The translations under genes were made by a program, and so were the position numbers. The notes under the pieces were generated by a model, which was not told the DNA's origin, searched no databases, and saw nothing but the letters and a program-made list of their open reading frames with translations. Below are positions 25,244 through 34,938 of a stretch of DNA of 64,000 nucleotides, piece by piece. Source of the stretch: Aromatoleum bremense (GTDB taxonomy: Bacteria; Pseudomonadota; Gammaproteobacteria; Burkholderiales; Rhodocyclaceae); assembly GCF_017894365.1 (NCBI RefSeq), contig NZ_CP059467.1, positions 496,001 to 560,000 on the forward strand, read 5' to 3'. Each line of letters begins with the position of its first letter. The stretch's first letter is position 1.

Positions 25244-26623
25244 TCAGCGTTCGCCGCGGCGACGCATTTCGTCCTGCGTGAAGTTCGCGGCCGTAACCCG
25301 GCCGTCCTTCGCGGCGGTCAGGTCGAGCACCTCGCCTTCCGCGGTCCAGTTGTCGACGACGTAGCGGCGCGCGACGAGGTCGTACATCTGCGTCTCGTAA
25401 GTGATGCACGCACCGACGTCCGGCGCCGCCCACAGGCTGCCTTCCTGCACGCGCCACAGGTTGCCCTTGGCGTCGTACATGTCGACCTGCAGCAGGGCCC
25501 ACGAATCCTCATCGAAGTGGAACACGCGCTTCGCGAACGAATGACGCTTGTCCGGCTTCACCGTCGCCTCGACGACCCACACGCGGTGCGGCTCGTAGCG
25601 CATGAGATCGCGTTTGACATACTCCTGGCCGAGCATGTCCTTGAACTTCTGCGACTTGTCGATCAGCTTGTACGAGTTGTACGGGACGAACATCTCCTTC
25701 TTGCCGACCAGCTTGTAGTCGTAGCGGTCGAGCGCGCCCGTGAACATGTTGATCTGGTCGACGAAGTACAGGTTGTCGAAGCCGGCGACCTGGTTGTCGT
25801 ACGCGAAGGTCGGCGAACGGCGTACGCGGCGCTGTCCCGGGAAGTAGATCCACGCGTCCTGGGGCTTGTCCACGTACGTATGGACGAGGTAGCCCTCGCC
25901 GGCGCGCGACGGCGGCGTCAGCACGTCGTACAGCAGCTTCGCCTCGACGCTGCCGACGTCCGCCGGACCGGTCACCTTCGGGTCGTTGAACGGATACATC
26001 TCGTACGCCCACTGCTTGTTCTCGACGTAGGAGCCGTCCTTCTCCGGCATCAGCGCCGCGATCTGCGCGCGCCGGCCCAGACCGGTGTAACGCAGCTTGA
26101 AGTTCCACATCGCTTCGGCACCGGTTTTCGGAATCGGGAACGGGATGCCGGCGCCGAACACCTGTTCGAGCTGCCAGCCGTCGCCGCCCAGCTTCGCGCC
26201 CGTCGCGTTCTTCTTCGTCTGCTCCGCGACGAAATCGGGCACCGGACAGCTGCGGCGGCTCGGATATACGTCCATCCGGTAGCCCTTGTAGGCCTTGATC
26301 AGCGCAATCTGCCCGGCCGACAGCTTGTCGGCGTATTTGTCGACATTCGACGCATCGATCGAATAGAGCGGCTTGTCGTTCTTGAACGGGTCGAGGTGGC
26401 CCGGCTTCCAGCCGGCGGGCGCTTTCGTCATGCCGCCGGTCCAGGCGGGAATCGAGCCGTCCTGGTTGGCTGCGGCTTCGGCGCCGACCGGCGTCAGGTT
26501 CTTGCCGAGTGCGGCTGCTTCCGCCTCGGTAGCGGCCGCCCGCACCGCCGAGCTGCCGACGAGGGCCGCCACGGCGAGACAGATAAGGCCCAGGCGGGGC
26601 GGTTTGATGGTCGTTCTGGTCAC
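25244..26623 (-). CDS. DUF1329 exported lipoprotein-fold protein
   Basis: A 459-residue periplasmic protein of the DUF1329 family (LolB/outer-membrane lipoprotein-sorting fold). The signal peptide ends near residue 30. The conserved stretch NLTPVGAEAAANQDGSIPAW and the block AWIYFPGQRRVRRSPTFAYDNQ are typical. The GTG at 26623 is chosen since a GAGGAG lies six bases upstream and the signal peptide follows; there is no closer ATG. It is the first gene of the amine-dehydrogenase operon, 339 bp from the divergent AraC regulator. Confidence 0.88.
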   Translation of the reverse strand: MTRTTIKPPRLGLICLAVAALVGSSAVRAAATEAEAAALGKNLTPVGAEAAANQDGSIPAWTGGMTKAPAGWKPGHLDPFKNDKPLYSIDASNVDKYADKLSAGQIALIKAYKGYRMDVYPSRRSCPVPDFVAEQTKKNATGAKLGGDGWQLEQVFGAGIPFPIPKTGAEAMWNFKLRYTGLGRRAQIAALMPEKDGSYVENKQWAYEMYPFNDPKVTGPADVGSVEAKLLYDVLTPPSRAGEGYLVHTYVDKPQDAWIYFPGQRRVRRSPTFAYDNQVAGFDNLYFVDQINMFTGALDRYDYKLVGKKEMFVPYNSYKLIDKSQKFKDMLGQEYVKRDLMRYEPHRVWVVEATVKPDKRHSFAKRVFHFDEDSWALLQVDMYDAKGNLWRVQEGSLWAAPDVGACITYETQMYDLVARRYVVDNWTAEGEVLDLTAAKDGRVTAANFTQDEMRRRGER

Positions 26624-26962
26624 GTTCGTCTCCTCGCTTTTTGTGTGTGTTGCCGGTACTTCTGCTGCCTTCACGTTCTCGATGACGTGTTGTGCTGCTA
26701 GCTTCGTGGATTGTATGAACGAGCCTTCAGCGGGTGTTATCCGAAATCGGCAAATGCAATTCCCTCGCTCACCCCCTCTCCCGCCGAAACGGGCAGTCAC
26801 CTGTACGGTCGGCGACGAACCGCCGTCCCAGTCCGGGCGACGCGCATGAATCGCGATACACGAAGCAACCGAAAACGCTTGTTCGCCGTGTGGGTTTGGG
26901 ATTAGTCTGAAAAATATAAAGAAAACATCATCAGAACACTTTCCGGTCAGGAGACAGACCGA
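26624..26962. promoter_or_regulatory. Divergent promoter region of the amine operon and its AraC-type regulator
   Basis: 339 bp without a gene. It must hold the promoter of the 13-gene operon and that of the regulator. The part near the regulator is AT-rich (26905-26935) and fits its promoter. No sigma-54 -24/-12 element and no clean FNR palindrome were found. AraC-type sites are asymmetrical and not recognisable by eye here. Confidence 0.5.
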
Positions 26963-28057
26963 ATGGAAGCTCTTGCAATGACGGCGGAAAGCGGCGACTC
27001 GGCGCTTGCCGGCGACGACGCCTTTTCCGTCGTCCAGCTCGACACGCGCGACGCCGATGACCACGCATCGTGCCTTCAGCATTGGCGCCAGCGCTACGAC
27101 CAGTTGTCGGCCGGGTTATTCTCCGGCAAGTTCGAGGAGTTCTGGTTCGGCAACGTCCAGGTCTTTCGCGAGCGCACGAATCAGGTCATCCACGAAATCG
27201 GCAGCGCGTGGGAAGGCTCGCGCACAGTGGGCGTGCCGGTCGCGCTGGACGGCACAGGCTGGTACTGCGGCGAGGCCTGCGGAGTGGATTCGCTGATCAC
27301 GCTGCGCGGCGGCGACGATCTCGACTACCGCACGCCGCGCGTGCACGACGTCGTCGCGGTCACGACCGACACCCAGGCGTTCAGCGACTACGCGACACAG
27401 GTCGAACACCGCGACATCGAAGCCGAAATCGGCAATCGCCGGGTCATCGCCGCGACGCCCGACCAAGCCACGACGCTCCGATCCTTCCTGCTGACGGTGA
27501 TCTCCAGCCTCGAAGCGACGCCGGAACTGCTGCGGCACCCGCAGATGCGCAAGGGCCTCGAGCAGGCGATCTACGCGAGCCTCCTCGCGGCCATCAGCGG
27601 TTCGCCGGACGCTGCGCGCGCGCCCACGCCGGGACGCGGGCGGCAGCTCATCGTCGATCGCGCGCGCGAATACATGAGCGCCCACATCGACGAGCCGATC
27701 ACGGTCGCGGACCTGTGCACCGAACTCGAGGTATCGCGGCGCACGCTGCAATACAGCTTCCAGGACATTCTCAACCTCAACCCGGTCAGCTTCCTGCGCG
27801 CCCTGCGTTTGAACGGCGTGCGCCGTGCGCTGAAAGGTGCGGAGCACGGCCATGCTGCGGTCGCCGATATTGCCGCGCAGTGGGGTTTCTGGCACCTGTC
27901 GCACTTCGCGGCGGACTATCGCACGATGTTCGGCGAACTTCCGTCGGAGACGCTGCGCAGCACCGGTTCCAGCGCAAACCGGGCGGCCTGCGCGCCGGGC
28001 GGCACCGCTTCAGGTTCCGGCGATCATCCGCTCCACGCCTGCGCCAATCGCCAGTGA
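26963..28057 (+). CDS. AraC-family activator, QhpR-like
   Basis: A 364-residue regulator with an AGGAGA ribosome-binding site. The first ~220 residues resemble the AraC-binding-like sensor domain (FSGKFEEFWFGNVQVFRERTNQ). The C-terminal ~100 residues are the double HTH (ITVADLCTELEVSRRTLQYSFQ and VADIAAQWGFWHLSHFAADYRTMFGELPSE). It is divergent from the operon. In Paracoccus the QHNDH operon is switched on by the AraC-type QhpR in response to amine, so the same role is likely. Symbol withheld because ligand and orthology are not proven. Confidence 0.82.
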   Translation: MEALAMTAESGDSALAGDDAFSVVQLDTRDADDHASCLQHWRQRYDQLSAGLFSGKFEEFWFGNVQVFRERTNQVIHEIGSAWEGSRTVGVPVALDGTGWYCGEACGVDSLITLRGGDDLDYRTPRVHDVVAVTTDTQAFSDYATQVEHRDIEAEIGNRRVIAATPDQATTLRSFLLTVISSLEATPELLRHPQMRKGLEQAIYASLLAAISGSPDAARAPTPGRGRQLIVDRAREYMSAHIDEPITVADLCTELEVSRRTLQYSFQDILNLNPVSFLRALRLNGVRRALKGAEHGHAAVADIAAQWGFWHLSHFAADYRTMFGELPSETLRSTGSSANRAACAPGGTASGSGDHPLHACANRQ

Positions 28058-28074
28058 CGCGGCCAGCGATCACG

Positions 28075-30093
28075 TCATGACACCCTGAAGCGTCTCACAT
28101 CCTGCAGCAGGCTTTCGGCGAGGCTTTCGAGCCGGTCCGCGGTGTGATGGCTTTCTGCTGCGGTGGCCGAGTTCTCGTCGGCCATCCGGGCGATGGTCTC
28201 GACATTCTTCGCAATCTCCGTCGACGCGGCGCTCTGCTCGCGCAGCGCATCCGAAATCTCGCCCACGGTGTCGACGACGCGGCGCGCCGCATCGCGCAGA
28301 TGCGCCATTGCCTCGCCAGCCCGCTGCGCGCGCTCGACGCCGGCATTCACCTGGCTCACGCCCTGGTGCATGCGCTGCACCGACTCGCGCGCACCGGTCT
28401 GGATCGACTGGACCATGCCGGCGATTTCCTGCGTCGACTGTGTCGTGCGCTCCGCAAGCTTGCGCACCTCGTCGGCAACGACCGCGAAGCCGCGCCCCTG
28501 CTCGCCCGCTCGGGCGGCCTCGATCGCGGCGTTCAGCGCCAGCAGGTTCGTCTGGTCGGCAATCTCCTTGATGACATCGACGATTGCCGAAATCCGCTCG
28601 GAGCTGCGGCCGAGATTCTCGATCGTGCGCGCCGAAGACCCGACCGTCTCGGCGATATCGCCGATCTCGCGGACCACCTCCGCGACGATCTCGCCGCTTT
28701 CGCGCGACAGCTTGCCGGACTCCTGCGCGAGCTCGTTGGCGGCGCCGGCGTTGGTCGAGATGTGCTCGATGCCGACAGTCATCTGCTCGACCGCCGCAGC
28801 CATGCTCGACGCCGCTTCGCTCTGGCTCGCCGATGCCCGGTCGATCTGCTGCGACGACTCGACCATCCCCCTCGCGGTATCCGCAACGTGCCCGGAATTG
28901 CCCTGGATGTTCGAGATCAGCTTGCGCATCTCGACCGCCATATCGTTGAAACTGCTGGCGACCAGACACAACTCGTCGCGGGCCTTGAGCTCGATCCGGG
29001 TCGTCAGGTCGCCCGCGGCGAAGTGGCGGCTGCCCTCGGCGAGGCGACGCACACTGCCCATGACCGACAGGTACGCGCCGACCGAGAAATAGGCGACGAG
29101 GGCAAGCCCCGCCAGCAGAACCGCGAGGTTGAAGTAAAGCATGCGCTGCGCTTCGGCGATCCGCTGGCGCAGCAGCTCGTCGAGCGTCGGCAGGAGGATC
29201 TCGTGCATCTGCGCATAGCCGACGCCGATCGTTTCCGTCGCCATCTCGTAAAACCGCTCCGCGGGCATGCTCCGGGCATTGCCGCCGACGATGTCCGCCA
29301 CGACGGCCTGGGTGCGGTCGAGCTTCTCTTTCAGTGCATCCCGTGTCGCATCGAGCTTCGGCTTGAGGTCCGGGCGACTCACCGTGATCTTGCCGATGTT
29401 CGATTCGAGATCGCGCATCGCGACGCTCACGTCGCCGGAGATCACGCCGATGTCGACGCGCGCCGCGTCGTCGGCGTCGCCCCGCGCGAGCATCCCTGCT
29501 CCCTTGGCGCGCAGCTGGCCCGTACGCTCGAGCAGATAAGGCATCCGGACGACCGCAGTGGACATCAGGTAGAAACTCTCCTGCTCCGGGTCGAACGTCA
29601 GTCCGTATTCGTCGGCGAGCGAGACCTGGAACGCCAGCAGGCGGCCGATCATCGCAGTATGCGCGGCCACGCTCTGGGGCTGGGTCCAGCTCAGGCCCTC
29701 GCTCGTGATCAGCTTCCACTGGCTCTGGACGGATTTCCATTCTCCGGATTCGCGGCCGCCCTTCGGCAGCGCTTCCTCGAGCGCCGCCATCGCCCGATTC
29801 ACCTCGTCCTCTTTCGCCGTCCGCCGGGCGCCCATCGTCGAAACGCCCCCGAGCAGTGAAGAAGACAGGCCGCGATGTTGCTGCATCAACTCGACGGCTT
29901 TCGACAAGTGCCGCGACAGGCTCGATGCGACGAGCTCACGACGGGTGCGTTCGGCTGTCTCGTTGAGCTCGTTCGCGAGCGTCAGCATCAGGCTCGCGAA
30001 GGCAACGAAGATGATGACTCCGAGCAAGCCGAATTTAAACGGATAGCTCAGGCGATTCATCATCGCTTCAGCGGGCGCAAATAATGTCTTCAC
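28075..30093 (-). CDS. Methyl-accepting chemotaxis protein
   Basis: A ~672-residue transducer. Helix 1 lies near residues 20-40. A periplasmic helical sensor with [13 protein letters not shown], reminiscent of NIT-type sensor domains, is followed by helix 2 (about 350-370), HAMP, and a signalling domain with the hairpin tip [41 protein letters not shown]. The GTG at 30093 has AGGA eight bases upstream; ATGs at 30063 and 30060 are alternatives that keep helix 1. The ligand is unknown. It converges on the AraC regulator and its neighbours give no further clue. Confidence 0.88.
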   Translation of the reverse strand: MKTLFAPAEAMMNRLSYPFKFGLLGVIIFVAFASLMLTLANELNETAERTRRELVASSLSRHLSKAVELMQQHRGLSSSLLGGVSTMGARRTAKEDEVNRAMAALEEALPKGGRESGEWKSVQSQWKLITSEGLSWTQPQSVAAHTAMIGRLLAFQVSLADEYGLTFDPEQESFYLMSTAVVRMPYLLERTGQLRAKGAGMLARGDADDAARVDIGVISGDVSVAMRDLESNIGKITVSRPDLKPKLDATRDALKEKLDRTQAVVADIVGGNARSMPAERFYEMATETIGVGYAQMHEILLPTLDELLRQRIAEAQRMLYFNLAVLLAGLALVAYFSVGAYLSVMGSVRRLAEGSRHFAAGDLTTRIELKARDELCLVASSFNDMAVEMRKLISNIQGNSGHVADTARGMVESSQQIDRASASQSEAASSMAAAVEQMTVGIEHISTNAGAANELAQESGKLSRESGEIVAEVVREIGDIAETVGSSARTIENLGRSSERISAIVDVIKEIADQTNLLALNAAIEAARAGEQGRGFAVVADEVRKLAERTTQSTQEIAGMVQSIQTGARESVQRMHQGVSQVNAGVERAQRAGEAMAHLRDAARRVVDTVGEISDALREQSAASTEIAKNVETIARMADENSATAAESHHTADRLESLAESLLQDVRRFRVS

Positions 30094-30170
30094 GATTTCG
30101 TTCCTGGATGTTCGCCCCGCCTCACGGCACGTAGGCAGACGGCAGAGTATAGGAGGCCCCTGCGCCTGCA

Positions 30171-30186
30171 TGTGATCTGAATCACG
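30171..30186. promoter_or_regulatory. CRP/FNR-family-type palindrome upstream of the chemoreceptor and riboswitch
   Basis: TGTGATCTGAATCACG contains the perfect palindrome GTGAT-CTGA-ATCAC, close to CRP-type sites (TGTGA-N6-TCACA). It sits 78 bp upstream of the MCP start and about 100 bp upstream of the riboswitch. Which gene it serves is not decided by sequence. Confidence 0.4.
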
Positions 30187-30283
30187 CAGCACCGCACGAA
30201 GGACATCCGAACGAGGTCCGCCCGCCGCCGGCGCAAGCGCGCGGAGGGAAAACAGCCGGCGGAGGCGATATAATCGAACCGCT

Positions 30284-30393
30284 CGAAGGTGCCGCGACGA
30301 TCGATGTCGCGGAGAATCGGGAAGCAGGTGAAATTCCTGCGCTGCCCCCGCAACGGTAGATGCGCGCCTTGCGCAAAGCCCGGAGACCGGCCT
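30284..30393 (+). promoter_or_regulatory. Cobalamin riboswitch
   Basis: Conserved core elements appear in order: AAGGTGCC at the start, GAATCGGGAAGC, AGGTGAAATTCCTGC, GCTGCCCCCGCAACGGTA, and the B12-box-like AGCCCGGAGACCGGCC at 30377-30392. A perfect -10 TATAAT lies just upstream (30269-30274). It precedes the tonB gene, so TonB synthesis should fall when adenosylcobalamin is plentiful. Confidence 0.93.
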
Positions 30394-30484
30394 TCCTGAT
30401 GGTGACTGCGTTGCGGGCCGGCCGCGCAGCACGTGCCTTGTGCCCGTGCCAGCCCCGCATTCGACAAGCTTTGCGCGGGATTCA

Positions 30485-31312
30485 ATGGGCTCACCAGGTT
30501 CTCAATTCCCCCGGTTCGGCGGCAATACCGTCCGGAAGCGGTTCTCGTCGGTCCACTGGGGACCGCTGGCTGTCGTCGCCGGCGCCCATGCGGCCGGACT
30601 GCTCGCGCTGTCGGGTCTCGGCGGCCCCGCGCCGGCCCAGGTCCCACCCTCTGCGCCGGCGACCCTCAACGTGCGCCTGATCGCCCCACCGGCGCCGGTG
30701 ATGCCCACAGCAGTGATGCCCCCGTCCGTGATGCCTGCCCCCGTCGCTGCGCCGCCTGCGAAGGTCACGCCGCGCAGCCCAATCGCAAAATCGGCCATAC
30801 GATCCACGCCCGGCACACCGTCACCCAAGGCGACGCCGCCCCGCCCGACCACGGAAATCGTCCCGCCCGCTGAGGCATCACCGCGTCACGACGACGTCCC
30901 CCCCGACAACCCGCCACAGCCTGTTGCCGACGCCGCGCCATCCTTGTCACCTTCCGGAAGTGCAGCGGCTCCCGCCCCGCCCTCTTCGGCAACCACGCCA
31001 CCGGCTCCGCAAGCGACGGCCGTTGCCTTGATTCCGGCGAGCTTCGACGCCGCCTATCTGCATAACCCCGCGCCCATCTACCCGCGCTCGTCACGGCGAC
31101 GCGGCGACGAAGGAAAAGTCGTGCTCAGGGTGCATGTACTCGGGGACGGCAGCGCGGACGCGGTGGAAGTGGCGGAAAGCAGCGGTCATTCGCGCCTGGA
31201 CGACGCGGCGCGCGAGGCCGTGCGCAACTGGCGTTTCACGCCCGCGCACCGGGGGGAGGTGCGGGTCGACAGCTGGCTGCGGGTTCCGATCGTGTTCCGT
31301 CTCGACGATTGA
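30485..31312 (+). CDS. tonB: TonB energy-transducing protein
   Basis: A 275-residue protein with one N-terminal helix (about residues 24-44), a very long Pro/Ala-rich periplasmic linker (about 45-190) and a C-terminal TonB domain: [44 protein letters not shown], then a terminal strand. It couples proton motive force through ExbBD to TonB-dependent receptors. No exbB, exbD or btuB is beside it. Under B12-riboswitch control it is probably a dedicated TonB for vitamin B12 uptake. The ATG at 30485 is chosen for spacing from the riboswitch; a GTG at 30440 is possible. Confidence 0.9.
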   Translation: MGSPGSQFPRFGGNTVRKRFSSVHWGPLAVVAGAHAAGLLALSGLGGPAPAQVPPSAPATLNVRLIAPPAPVMPTAVMPPSVMPAPVAAPPAKVTPRSPIAKSAIRSTPGTPSPKATPPRPTTEIVPPAEASPRHDDVPPDNPPQPVADAAPSLSPSGSAAAPAPPSSATTPPAPQATAVALIPASFDAAYLHNPAPIYPRSSRRRGDEGKVVLRVHVLGDGSADAVEVAESSGHSRLDDAAREAVRNWRFTPAHRGEVRVDSWLRVPIVFRLDD

Positions 31313-31343
31313 GCGCGCCAGCAGCGCCGCGCCAGCAGTCCCA

Positions 31344-31553
31344 TTACGCCGGCGCGTCGAAACCGGCATCCTCGACCGCCTCGCGCAACTGCTGCTCGGA
31401 AACCGTCGCCGGGTCGTACTGGACGCGCGCCTGCGCGGACTCCAGCGAGACGTCGGCGTCCGTGACGCCGGGAAGCGACTTCAGTGCCGCCGTGACGCTG
31501 CGCACGCACCCGCCGCAGCTCATTCCTTCGACCCTGATTACCGTTTCAGCCAT
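31344..31553 (-). CDS. copZ: CopZ-like copper chaperone (HMA domain)
   Basis: A 69-residue heavy-metal-associated domain with the metal motif GMSCGGC (Cys residues about 12 and 15). It is a cytoplasmic Cu(I) carrier that passes copper to CopA, encoded 25 bp upstream. GAGGAG precedes both a GTG (31556) and the ATG used here. It converges with tonB. Confidence 0.9.
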   Translation of the reverse strand: MAETVIRVEGMSCGGCVRSVTAALKSLPGVTDADVSLESAQARVQYDPATVSEQQLREAVEDAGFDAPA

Positions 31554-31578
31554 CACGAATTCTCCTCTGCACAGAAAG

Positions 31579-33990
31579 TTACCGACCCGGCCGCCACCGC
31601 TTGAGCAACAATGAATTGGTGACGACCGACACCGAGCTCATCGCCATCGCCGCACCCGCGATCACCGGATTGAGCAATCCGAACGCAGCGAGCGGGATGC
31701 CGAGTATGTTGTAGATGAACGCGAAAAAGAGGTTCTGCCGGATCTTCGACAACGTCGTGCGCGACAGGTCGATCGCGTCGGCGACACCGTGCAGGCTGTT
31801 CCTCACCAGCGTGATGTCGGCCGCTTCGACCGCCACGTCCGCCCCGACCCCGATCGCGAACGACACATCGGCGGCAGCGAGCGCCGGCGCATCGTTGATG
31901 CCGTCGCCGGCCATCCCGACCCGTTCGCCGCCTTGCGCGAAAGCCTTCACCACGGCCGCCTTGTCTGCCGGCATCACGCCTGCCTGCCAGTCGTCAATGC
32001 CGGTTTCGCGAGCGATCGCCGCCGCCGTCGCGGCGTGATCGCCGGTAAGCATCACGACCCGCAGCCCGCGCGCCTTCAATCGCGCCACGGCGCTCGCCGA
32101 ATCCTGCCGCACGCGATCGGCAACCCCGATCACGCCGGCGTAACGACCGGCGACGGCGACCGCGACCATCGTCTTGCCAGCCGCCGCGAGGGTTTCCCAG
32201 GGGGCGCCCGACATATCGATGCCGCGCTCGGCGAGGAAAGCGGGGGTGCCGAGCACGACGTCCCGTCCATCGACCCGGCCCGACAGTCCCTTGCCCGGCT
32301 CGGCGACGCTGTCCCGTGCCGACGCAATCGTGGCTCCCGTCGCCCGCGCCTCGGCGACGATCGCCGCGGCGATCGGGTGCGCGCTGGTCTGCTCCAGCGC
32401 CGCCGCGATCCCGAGCAGGCCGGCCCGGTCCCATCCCTCGGCCGGCACGGCATCGCTGACCGCCGGCGTGCCCTCGGTCAGCGTACCCGTCTTGTCGACC
32501 ACCAGCACGCGGATTTTCTCGGCCAGTTCGAGCGCTTCGGCATTCTTTACCAGCATGCCCGCGCGCGCGCCCTGCCCGGTCCCGACCATGATCGCGGTCG
32601 GCGTCGCGAGACCCAGCGCGCACGGGCATGCGATCACGAGCACGGCGACCGCGCTGATCAGCGCCTGCGCAAAGTCCCCGCCGAGCCACCACCACGAGAC
32701 GAACGTGACGGCGGCGATGCCGACCACCACCGGCACGAACACCGCCGCGATGCGGTCCGCGAGGCGCTGCACCGGCGCTTTCGAGCCCTGAGCCTGCTCG
32801 ACCATGCGGATAATGCCGGCGAGCAGCGTGTGGGCGCCGACGCCGGTCGCCCGGCAGCGCAACACGCCTTCCCCGTTGAGGGTCGCGGCGAACACCTTGT
32901 CACCGGGCCGTTTGTCGATCGGCATGCTCTCGCCGGTCAGCATCGCCTCGTTGAGCGCCGACGCTCCGGACACGACCTCACCATCGACCGGCACGGCATC
33001 CCCCGGCCGCACCACGAACAGATCCGCTGGCTTCAGGCTGTCGACCGGGACCGCGACCAGGTCGCCGTCGCGTTCGACATGCGCGACCCTGGGCTGCAGG
33101 CGCAGCAGCGCATCGAGCGCAGCGGTGGTGCGGGCCTTCGCGCGCGCCTCCAGCAGCTTGCCGAGCAGAATCAGCGTGATGATCATCGCGGATGCTTCGT
33201 AATACACGTGCAGGTCATGGCGTCCGAACAGCGTGACGATTGCGCTGTAGCTCCAGGCCATGCTCGTGCCGAGCACGACCAGCACGTCCATGTTCGCGCC
33301 GCCTCCTCGCACCGAGGACCATGCGCCGCGGTAAAAGCGCGCCCCGATCCAGAACTGCACCGGCGTCGCGAGCATCAGTTGCAGCCAGCGCGGCAGGAAC
33401 TCGTGGTGCGCCTCGGCCGCCCAGCCGCCGCCGAACATCGCCGGCATCTGGGCGGCGAGTGGCAGCGTCAGCAGCGCAGCGATCCAGAATCGGCGCAGCT
33501 CGGCTTTCCACGCCGCAGCCTGCCGCAAACGCACCTGCTCCCGGCCCGCAAGCCCGGTTTCCGCCGCAACAAAACCGGCACGCTGCACGGCATCCTTCAG
33601 CGTCTCGGTCGTTACCAGGCCGGGCTGGTAACGCACGGTCGCGCGTTCGGTCGCGAAATTGACCGCCGCCTCGACGCCCGGCAGCCGATTGAGGACCTTT
33701 TCCAGCCGCGAGGCGCACGCGGCACAGGTCATGCCCGAAATCGCCAGTTCGAGCGCCGCCGCCGGAACATCGAAACCCGCCTTGCGGATCGCCGCGACGA
33801 CATCGGCCGGCCCTGCCTCGGCGCCGGAGAAGTTAACGCGCGCTTTTTCGGCCGCGAGATTCACGTTCGCACTAACGCCCGGCATGCGGTTCAGCACTTT
33901 CTCGATCCGTGCCGCGCAGGCGGCGCAGGTCATGCCCGACACCGGCAGTTCGATTGCAGCGTGGCGCGGATCCATCACGGGATTGTTCAT
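31579..33990 (-). CDS. copA: Copper-exporting P1B-type ATPase CopA
   Basis: An 803-residue inner-membrane Cu(I) pump. Two N-terminal HMA domains carry GMTCAAC motifs. The membrane copper motif is CPC in VIACPCALGLATP, the phosphorylation site DKTGTLTEG, and the hinge GDGINDAPALAAADVSFAIG. The ATG at 33990 has GGAG eight bases upstream; a longer frame starts at 34026. It likely removes excess cytoplasmic copper, distinct from the CcoI pump (50300-52780) that supplies cbb3 oxidase. Confidence 0.93.
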   Translation of the reverse strand: MNNPVMDPRHAAIELPVSGMTCAACAARIEKVLNRMPGVSANVNLAAEKARVNFSGAEAGPADVVAAIRKAGFDVPAAALELAISGMTCAACASRLEKVLNRLPGVEAAVNFATERATVRYQPGLVTTETLKDAVQRAGFVAAETGLAGREQVRLRQAAAWKAELRRFWIAALLTLPLAAQMPAMFGGGWAAEAHHEFLPRWLQLMLATPVQFWIGARFYRGAWSSVRGGGANMDVLVVLGTSMAWSYSAIVTLFGRHDLHVYYEASAMIITLILLGKLLEARAKARTTAALDALLRLQPRVAHVERDGDLVAVPVDSLKPADLFVVRPGDAVPVDGEVVSGASALNEAMLTGESMPIDKRPGDKVFAATLNGEGVLRCRATGVGAHTLLAGIIRMVEQAQGSKAPVQRLADRIAAVFVPVVVGIAAVTFVSWWWLGGDFAQALISAVAVLVIACPCALGLATPTAIMVGTGQGARAGMLVKNAEALELAEKIRVLVVDKTGTLTEGTPAVSDAVPAEGWDRAGLLGIAAALEQTSAHPIAAAIVAEARATGATIASARDSVAEPGKGLSGRVDGRDVVLGTPAFLAERGIDMSGAPWETLAAAGKTMVAVAVAGRYAGVIGVADRVRQDSASAVARLKARGLRVVMLTGDHAATAAAIARETGIDDWQAGVMPADKAAVVKAFAQGGERVGMAGDGINDAPALAAADVSFAIGVGADVAVEAADITLVRNSLHGVADAIDLSRTTLSKIRQNLFFAFIYNILGIPLAAFGLLNPVIAGAAMAMSSVSVVTNSLLLKRWRPGR

Positions 33991-34097
33991 TGGTCGACTC
34001 CACATGTCGAAGATCAGCGGCCCCATGGATGTCTAGCGGCCCACGAACCTATCGCACGCATCCCGGGCAGCAACTCCGATCGACGAACCGGTATCGC

Positions 34098-34126
34098 AAT
34101 AAAGAAACAGCCCGCCCGACGGGCTG
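34098..34126 (-). terminator. Intrinsic terminator after the SafE/TauE-like gene
   Basis: On the minus strand a CAGCCCG / CGGGCTG stem is followed by TTTCTTTATT, three bases after the stop codon of the SafE/TauE-like gene. Confidence 0.85.
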
Positions 34127-34129
34127 CAT

Positions 34130-34840
34130 TCAGACTTCGCAGACCACGCCGCTCCATAGCTTGCCCCCGAGCGTCGGCGCGTTGAACAGCCCGAATACTC
34201 CGAACCCGAGCACCAGCAGACCGGCGGCGAAGCGAACCTTGCCGTTGCGCGTGACATCCCTGAACCGCTTGAAGAGCATTCCCGCCAGCATCAGGTTCGG
34301 CAGCGTCCCGAGCCCGAAGGCCAGCATCAGCCCGGCGCCGCGCCCCGCCGAGCCGGTGACGAGCGCAGTGGTCAGCACGCTATATACGAGACCGCACGGC
34401 AGGAACCCCCACAACAGGCCAAGCGGCAGGGCCTGAGCCGCCGAACGTGCCGGCAGGAAGCGCCGCGTCAGGGGCTGGACCCGCCGCCACAGCCGCAGTC
34501 CCACCCGCTCCACCGGGGTCAATAGACGCGTGAACCCGGTCAGGTACAAGCCGAGCGCGATGAGCATCAGGTTCGCCAGCACGTAGAGGCCGAGCTGGAC
34601 CGGCAGCACGTCGTTGAACAGCAGGCCGACCGTGCCGAGCGCGCCGAGCACGGCGCCCAGCAAGGTATAGGTGGCGACGCGCCCGAGATTGTAGGCGAGA
34701 TGGATCGGCCATTGCCGACGCGTGTCGCCGGGCATCCGCACCGAGGTCATCGCGCCGACGATCCCCCCGCACATGCTGACGCAATGGGTTCCGCCAAGCA
34801 GGCCGATCAGGAAAACTGCGATATAACCGGTTTCAGGCAT
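34130..34840 (-). CDS. SafE/TauE (DsbD_2-like) membrane protein near hemN-fnr
   Basis: A 236-residue protein with about six membrane helices and the conserved N-terminal motif GGTHCVSMCGG plus LPLGLLWGFLPCGLVYS. It belongs to the sulfite-exporter-labelled / cytochrome-biogenesis-like group often encoded beside cbb3 oxidase and fnr genes, where a part in copper delivery or oxidase assembly has been proposed. The Cys-His pair and the PCG motif resemble metal or thiol handling sites. True sulfite export is not supported by context. Confidence 0.78.
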   Translation of the reverse strand: MPETGYIAVFLIGLLGGTHCVSMCGGIVGAMTSVRMPGDTRRQWPIHLAYNLGRVATYTLLGAVLGALGTVGLLFNDVLPVQLGLYVLANLMLIALGLYLTGFTRLLTPVERVGLRLWRRVQPLTRRFLPARSAAQALPLGLLWGFLPCGLVYSVLTTALVTGSAGRGAGLMLAFGLGTLPNLMLAGMLFKRFRDVTRNGKVRFAAGLLVLGFGVFGLFNAPTLGGKLWSGVVCEV

Positions 34841-34857
34841 CAGGTAGCGCCGAATAC

Positions 34858-34886
34858 AAGCGAAAGTGCCGCGGTACCCGCGGCAC
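34858..34886 (-). terminator. Hairpin downstream of hemN, probable terminator
   Basis: A perfect 9-bp inverted repeat (GTGCCGCGG / CCGCGGCAC, 3-nt loop, 34866-34886) followed on the minus strand by TTTCGCTT. It sits 53 bp after the hemN stop and just before the SafE/TauE-like gene; the U-tract is weak, so it may attenuate rather than stop. Confidence 0.6.
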
Positions 34887-34938
34887 AGAAAACGCTTCTA
34901 TTCTAACACTCCCCCGCCAGCCTCCGGCCGTGGTGTGG

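Noticed and set aside
26624..26962. Sigma-54 promoter for the amine operon
   Set aside because: No GG-N10-GC pair in a TGGCAC-N5-TTGC context, and the adjacent regulator is AraC-type, not an NtrC-type activator.
34130..34840. Sulfite exporter
   Set aside because: Family label only. Position beside hemN, fnr and cbb3 genes and the Cys motif favour a biogenesis role.
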